NCBI RefSeq assembly: GCF_009389715.1
Contig: NC_052405.1
Span: 14,390,194 to 14,454,193, forward strand
From: Phoenix dactylifera
Taxonomy: Eukaryota > Streptophyta > Magnoliopsida > Arecales > Arecaceae
DNA: 64,000 nucleotides
Direction: 5' to 3'
Part shown: positions 58,123-64,000 of the stretch, in pieces
How the letters are laid out: the number at the start of each line of letters is the position of its first letter
How positions within the stretch are numbered: the stretch's first letter is position 1
Notes under the pieces: generated by a model
Told to the model about the DNA's origin: nothing
Databases searched by the model: none
What the model saw: the letters and a program-made list of their open reading frames with translations, nothing else
Translations under genes and position numbers: made by a program

Positions 58123-61100
58123 TTGATGGTTCATAAGTATAATTTTTATTTGAGATAAACAAATTTGATTTTGTCGTTTAAGACAATACCTATGAGAAAA
58201 GATCGATGAAAGATTGTCTCTTAAATAAATTTAAAAATATAAAGAAGTGAGAATATTTTTCAAGCATGATTTGGTGGTACAAACCACACATAATACTTAA
58301 GCATTTGATATATGATAGAGATTGTAAATTCTTTTTACTGATGAATATTTCAAATTCACTATTGAATGTATTCTCCAATATGCAAGGATGGGAAAAATGA
58401 TAGCTAGTCCAAATATTTCTTACAAGATGGAACTTCTCTTACATACACTTTTTTTTAAAAAAAAATACATATACTTTAAATTAATATTTTTTCTAACTTG
58501 CATAAGTCATCGGTGAGATTCTACACCAAGACACTAGCCTGGTCCATAAAGATGCATGCACTATTGAATACCTAATAGAAATCATTAACATAACTCCCTT
58601 ATTGATCATTAGATGTCCACATTCTTCAAGTAATCCAATATTTACTCATAGTTGTGGTGGTAGTGGGGGTCTAGACTTAATCTTGAGTTGGATTACAATT
58701 TAAAAGAGGCCTAACTAAAAGGCTAACCCAGACCAAATCACATTCACTCCATATTATAGAAATGAGCTTTTATGCGCTAAGGTTAACCTATGTTCACACT
58801 AGCTCTGACCAGCCTATATTCAAACTACAACCTAGGATTACAGTTGACCTCTTTTGACTGGCTCTAGCCATAAAGTAGCTATTTGTTGGTTCCAACTAAT
58901 TTTGCCAATTCTTTTCTCATAAAAATACTTGTTTTCAGAAAAAATGAATCAAAGAGCAAGTTCTCTCCACTAACGAGCTTGGATGAATGCAGAACTCTTT
59001 TGTTTTAGTGGGTTGGTGATGTAAAATCACTTATTTATCCCATTACCATGGTTCATTATGGTTTCTCCTTTCTAAAAAGATTTTACTATCATTTAGACTA
59101 GCAGGTCATGTTAGAAATCCCCCATTGCAAGGATAAAAATTCATGTAGGCCTACTTTTTAGAAAGCCGCTATCAACTTTGATTTCTATTAAGGTGAAACA
59201 GATTTGGGAGAGCATTGTTCTGGCCTTAGATAGCATTTGATTACAAAATAAAGTTTGAAGGGATAAAAAAATCTAAATAGTTTCTTATGTATTTGAATTT
59301 TATTATAAAATAAAATGGCTCTGCTATTTTCAAATATTTTTAAAAATATTTAAAAAGATGCTCTATTACCTACCAAGCATTTGATTTTATTCCATGACCC
59401 TGGTGCCATTTTAATCACCTTGCCATGTAGGTGATATTTTTCTTTGATGTCTTGCCAAGCTATAATATTATCTTGCTGGCCAAAAAATTGTGTCTAGCAG
59501 TATAATCATGAAGCTATGTGCCATGCCATGTGTTATATACTACCTATTAAACACTGCATTGGTTATCAAAGGATATTAGATGCATCCAAAGAATTGATTG
59601 ATAGGATTTGTAGCATCAAAAGGGTTTAGCTTAGGGTGGAGCAAGAAGAGATACACACATTGTGGTACCAATGTACCCAACTATCTGAAAGAAAGAATTT
59701 CCTAATATCAACTTCGTAATTTCTAATGCTGATGCATATTTATTAGAAGCTTAAAAAAATTAAAAATGAAGAAAAAGAGGCACACCAAGACATTGCATGG
59801 ACTTGGATAATAAAAGAGTTACATAATCATTCATTTCATTAAGTAGTAGTAGTTTGATCCTCAAATGCCATACAATTTGCCATGGAGAAGATATTAGATT
59901 TTCATACCCTAGAAATGGTGGTTATAATGCTCTTGAAGGTTCATACAGGATAATCATAAAGGCCTCCAAGCATTTTTCAATTAACACTTTTTTAATTTAG
60001 TAAACATTAATAATGGAACAATATTTGGAATTAGGTATTGCTTATAACTCGATTATCCATTAACAAGATATTAGACTTGAAAATAAGCAGTACATTTTTG
60101 TGGACTAGGAATTTCTCTACATTTGTGATTAATCTTTTATAGGTTGATATACGTTTGACTATTGGCTCGAATGAACCTAAAATTAATTAAATCTTGCACT
60201 CATTTTCAAGTTCATCTCTCGTTAAAGTGCAATCTAGTTTGCACCAGAAAACAAAAATTTTTCATTTTGAGATCAAGTGAGATACATGATGGTATTTAGG
60301 ATCAGTGATCAGCGAGGATTTATTATACCCACTGTTGGCCATCTTGGCCAGTTCAAATAGATTTGGATGATCAGATAGATTTGGAGGAAGATTCACCATA
60401 TTGAGTACTCAATCATGAACCAAGACTTCGGGAGGCTATAAGTTCTAATCCTGGAGGAAAATAATGATGCAACAAAATGCTAAGTAGATGGAGTCGAGAT
60501 CTAACTTCTATCCTAATTTGAAAATATTCACTATTTTTTATTTTAGAAAAAAAATATTTCAACTAGAAGAGGAATCCAACCTTAAGGGCCTTGTACCATA
60601 ATTTTGTATACATGATTAGGAGAAAGTAAAAAAGGGTATTACCTTGCACTTCCCTTTTATTAACTAGAGAAGAATTTCATTCAGATTTGGAACTCAAAAC
60701 TCACTAGCATAAATAGATGATATGTTATTTTTTTTAATAAAAGTGAAAGGCTTAGAATCCTGCTTCCGAAATTCTATTATTTATTATTATTTTTTGAAAG
60801 GTCCGAGTTAATCCGATTGAAAGAATTGCAATTACTATTTACCAATTGCTGGTAGCCCTATAATTACATAGCCTGCGCAATACACCAGCCATCCTATGGA
60901 TCATAATAACCTCGGTCATCCTCAGAACATGAAGATCGAACTTCTGGAGTACCGCATTTCTTTTTTATTTAATCCACCTAAAACAGTATTTATGACCATA
61001 CGAAACTCCATCGAAACAAAGGTGCATTGGCTCTGTAAACTTTTGCCACCCATTGTAACAACTGGCTATGCACAAATTAATGTCATTTGCATTACTGAAG

Positions 61101-61640
61101 ACTTGCAGAAATAGGCAGGTATGTCAACTGTGTTGTCATACATGCAGCAGAAGTCTTCTTTATACCTGTTTATCAACAATTTCCAGCATCCAGACCTCTG
61201 CAATCCAGGAACTGGAATGCCTACCGGAAGAAAATGATTTGAAACTCTGATTCTAAACTATCACCGTCTTGGCCAACCTATTACTTGGAAATTAACACTG
61301 CATCATACTGTCTGATACTAAATAAAAATGTACTCATTGAAAGCCAAAGAATAACATCATCTGTGTGCCTTGTAGGCAACCTAATTGCCTCCAGCTTTAT
61401 AGGACCTGCAAATGGTCTCAAAATCAAGGAAGCATGTCCCAAAAGATTGAATTTAAGCCCGTATCAATGTTTCATGTTCTGAATTTTCCATCAATGGAAT
61501 CTCAAAGCTAATGCATGGCTTTCCAAAGCAGTCATACTTCCCTGCACTCTGCTAGTTAGACTGTGTCAGTGAACAGAACAAATTTCAATCTTATTAATTT
61601 CTCTAACAAATTATATGTATACAAGAGACCAAAATCTGGA
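58123..61640. other. AT-rich intergenic DNA
   Basis: No recognisable coding exon or repeat family on either strand. Confidence 0.5.
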
Positions 61641-61644
61641 AGCA

Positions 61645-61676
61645 AAAAAAAAAAAAAAAATAATAATAATAATAAA
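61645..61676. repeat. A run followed by (TAA)n
   Basis: About 18 A then five taa triplets. On the minus strand it lies some 200 bp past the stop of the 61870-62147 exon. Confidence 0.9.
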
Positions 61677-61869
61677 TCTTAGTGCTCAAAATTAAAGAAA
61701 TCTAAATCTTTAAAACTCTTCATCAGACGCCTTGCAATTCCAAGATCGCATCTTGATAACACTGCCAAAGTTGGCAACAAGAATCTTCCCTGTTCACTTG
61801 CATGGCAGTAATCAGCATCCAGAATTGACCTCACATGCAAAATTGTTTCCAAAGTGATGAGAACCACGG

Positions 61870-62147
61870 TTATGCCGAAGTTGTGCTTGCTTTTTTCCTA
61901 ACAATTCTCTTTCGGTGTGCCTTTGAAGGTTTAGCCTCCGGTTTCTCGCTGCCTTGCTTAATACCAAGTAATCCAAGGCCAGAAATAATGGTGTTCTTGG
62001 ATATGAACCACTTTGCACTCGGACTATCAGTGGCCTCTGAGGGTCTGTTATATGCTTTCAACAGATTGTCTGACTGCAGCAGTGGATCAGCTTCCACCCC
62101 GAGCCAAGCAGGTCTGGATATCTCCCCAATCTGAATATTCAATATTC
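61870..62147 (-). CDS. Terminal coding exon of an unidentified gene
   Basis: After a clear acceptor (gtgtgcag) the minus strand is open for about 92 codons to a TAA near 61870: IGEISRPAWLGVEADPLLQS, then NLLKAYNRPSEATDSPSAKW, ISKNTIISGLGLLGIKQG, and a basic tail KAHRKRIVRKKAST. Codon use and composition look real and the frame is unbroken. I do not recognise the family. Upstream exons should lie at higher coordinates or beyond the window. The basic tail hints at nucleic acid binding or nuclear location, but that is a guess. Confidence 0.5.
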
Positions 62148-62679
62148 TGCACACAAATGTGAACCAAGGAACAACATATTAGTCGATTCAGCTACCAAAC
62201 AGGAAACCAAGTTCACAGGAAGAAACAACATCAAACAACAAAATTTATGCAAAATGCAGGGGCACATACTACATGTCAGAATAAGCAAAATTTGAAGCAT
62301 GTAACTTGCTTACCACACAAAAAAAAAATGCAGCTCACTCTCTCCTAAATTACTGACTTCCTGCACATGATTTATATTTGAACTATGGTTTATATTGTAC
62401 AACTGATTTTGGCTAATTGATAACGGCATCCTTCTGAGTATAAAATTCAAAGCCTTTAAATCACGAACCCAAAATGAAAATAGAAGTGTTGCTTTCACTT
62501 TCTGCAACATATCAGGAAATTTGGAAAATCAGAATGGAAAGAAAATTTGTTTGATGAATATGACAATATACTTTTCATGTACCCAAATATAATAATTTTT
62601 GTACCATATAATATTCAGCTTTAAACAATCAAACATGGATTCTTCAAATGGTCAAGACCACAGTTTGCAATCTCAGTAT

Positions 62680-62850
62680 CGGACCCCCTTACCAGTATCA
62701 TCTTGGTACAATATCGGTACACTTAGTATGGGGGTCGGTCTAGCATACCGATACTCAATATGCCTCCTATATCGTATACCCGTTTGGTACTGGTAAGGTA
62801 CAATATGACCGGTAAAGACCGGTACGGCATACCATTCACTCAAGGGTCCA
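62680..62850. repeat. GGTAC/CCGG-word repeat
   Basis: cagtatcggacccccttacc, cggtacacttagtatggggg, taccgatactcaatatgcct and gaccggtaaagaccggtacg are variants of the family at 22718-23091. A related piece lies at 63860-63930 (catagtaccataccatattg). Confidence 0.5.
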
Positions 62851-63539
62851 AGTTCCATGAAGCATACATCAAGTCAAAATATTGAGTATCAAGCTAAGTG
62901 CTTGAATTACCTGTTGCATGCATTATCGGGATGATAGAAAAAGAAACCATGTGACAAAAGATAGATAAGACAAGGACATGGTGATGGCAAAATAGAAGTG
63001 GATTTGAAACTTTATTGGATATTTCAGAGGCAAGAGCCAACCTATTTAGCAGAGGGAAAATATGTTCGACTCAAAAAGTTAGCATATCCTTGCAGTATCA
63101 CATTTGAAAATCCTGACATACAGACACCTCACCTCCTTAAAACATGTTACATGCCTTTAAGTCAAGGAGAAAATCTACTTCCCCATTGTGCATAAAGGCA
63201 AGCCGAGGGTCTTCCAAAGATGGAAAATATAGGAGAGTATCTTGGCATTGGTTGCAGTTCACATATGGTATTAACGATTAAGGTTGGCTGTATTGTCCTA
63301 AACCGCTTGGTTTGGGAAATACTGAGGCATATCAGGGGTGTAACGACACAATTCCACTCCCTGGTTTAAGAAAACGACGAGGGAGAAGGAAAGAGAGAAA
63401 CAGTGAGAGAGACAGAAAGGGAGTTTGCTGATTTACTTAAAAAAAAAAAAAAAGGACCAAAGCCCTTGCTTTATTTTGAAATAGGAGCTTCGCCCCTATT
63501 TCAATGCTGCAGAGGGGAGAGGGCTTCGAAAGTCCTCTT

Positions 63540-63835
63540 CCCCACCTCCCTCCACCTCTCTCTCTCAGCCACCCTCCCTCCCTCCCATCCTTCTTCCCTC
63601 TCCGTCTCTCTCTTCCTCTCTCTCCTTCTCTCTCCCTCCCTCCACCTCTCTCTCTCTCTCTCTCACCGCTGCCCTCTCCTGCTCTCTCCCTCCCTCCCTC
63701 CCTCCCTCTCTCTCCTTCTCTCTCCCTCCCTCCACCTCTCTCTCTCTCTCGCCGCTGCCCTCTCCTGCGATCTCCCTCCCTCCCTCCCTCTCCTGCTCTC
63801 TCCCTCCCTTCCTCTCTCTCTCCCCCTCCCTTGCT
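63540..63835. repeat. CT-rich low-complexity tract
   Basis: About 300 bp of ctccctccctctctctcc-type sequence. A block with caccgctgccctctcctgc near 63665 recurs near 63750 (cgccgctgccctctcctgcg), so larger units of about 85 bp are duplicated. Open frames on both strands are artefacts of composition. Confidence 0.9.
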
Positions 63836-64000
63836 AGTTTTCTTTTGTCGATATGCACTAGAATGGCACAACATAGTACCATACCATATTGTAATGCCAG
63901 CCTACCGGCATGGGTGTCACTTCTGGTATTGCAGACCTTGGATGGTATTTATGCATCTTAATAGCCAAAAGTTATATGGACTTGTCTTGTCGCAGTATGA

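Noticed and set aside
63403-63882. Open frames of Ser/Leu/Pro or Arg/Glu/Gly
   Set aside because: Low-complexity CT tract read in several frames.

Overview
This window looks like a nuclear segment of a flowering plant, most likely a monocot, and a palm is my best guess (inference). Genes are sparse and have GT-AG introns. AT-rich intergenic DNA is packed with plant-type transposons: a Ty3/gypsy element of Tat type, a Ty1/copia element of Sirevirus type, an RTE-type LINE, an Au-type SINE, hAT elements, and a dispersed family rich in GGTAC/CCGG-type words. A run of exactly 100 N at 13485-13584 is an assembly gap.

Layout. 1-5472: right-hand part of a gypsy element on the minus strand (integrase, RNase H, RT, protease, gag, PBS, 711-bp LTR), abutting an AT/GT microsatellite. 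8747-12796 (+): exons of a PUX1-like UBX-domain gene, carrying small indels and running toward the assembly gap. 19068-31815 (-): the only fully intact gene I can assemble, ten exons giving 579 codons of an At3g27390-like multi-pass membrane protein. Its introns hold a SINE, a hAT-like element split by a GC-rich repeat, an inverted repeat and a stray DUF3754-family exon. 36545-37300 (-): a PPR pseudogene. 37340-49015 (+): a decayed RTE LINE cut in two by a complete 10-kb Sirevirus (38438-48461; target duplication TTATT). 49532-50841 (-): a two-exon ubiquitin-like (BAG-related) gene with one frameshift. 52182-58114: a 5.9-kb hAT transposon with a perfect 8-bp target duplication, a broken transposase, and captured pieces of ribosomal protein L10a and a serine carboxypeptidase-like gene. 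61870-62147 (-): the last coding exon of an unidentified gene.

The most unusual material is in the Sirevirus LTR. Upstream of a TATA-like box lies an array of GTCGAC-centred palindromes, most of them exactly 21 bp apart (two DNA turns), followed by consensus MSA (MYB3R) sites. Downstream of the box, in what should be the transcribed leader, lies an array of eight hairpins. Their loops are nearly constant while the stem sequences change on both sides together. The two LTRs differ at only about 10 positions by eye, yet the interior is badly decayed, so the element was probably copied in trans.

Several unrelated coding segments are broken by single-base indels, some in homopolymer runs. This may reflect base-calling error as well as true pseudogenes. 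All identifications rest on motif recognition by eye and memory of protein families; no database was searched.
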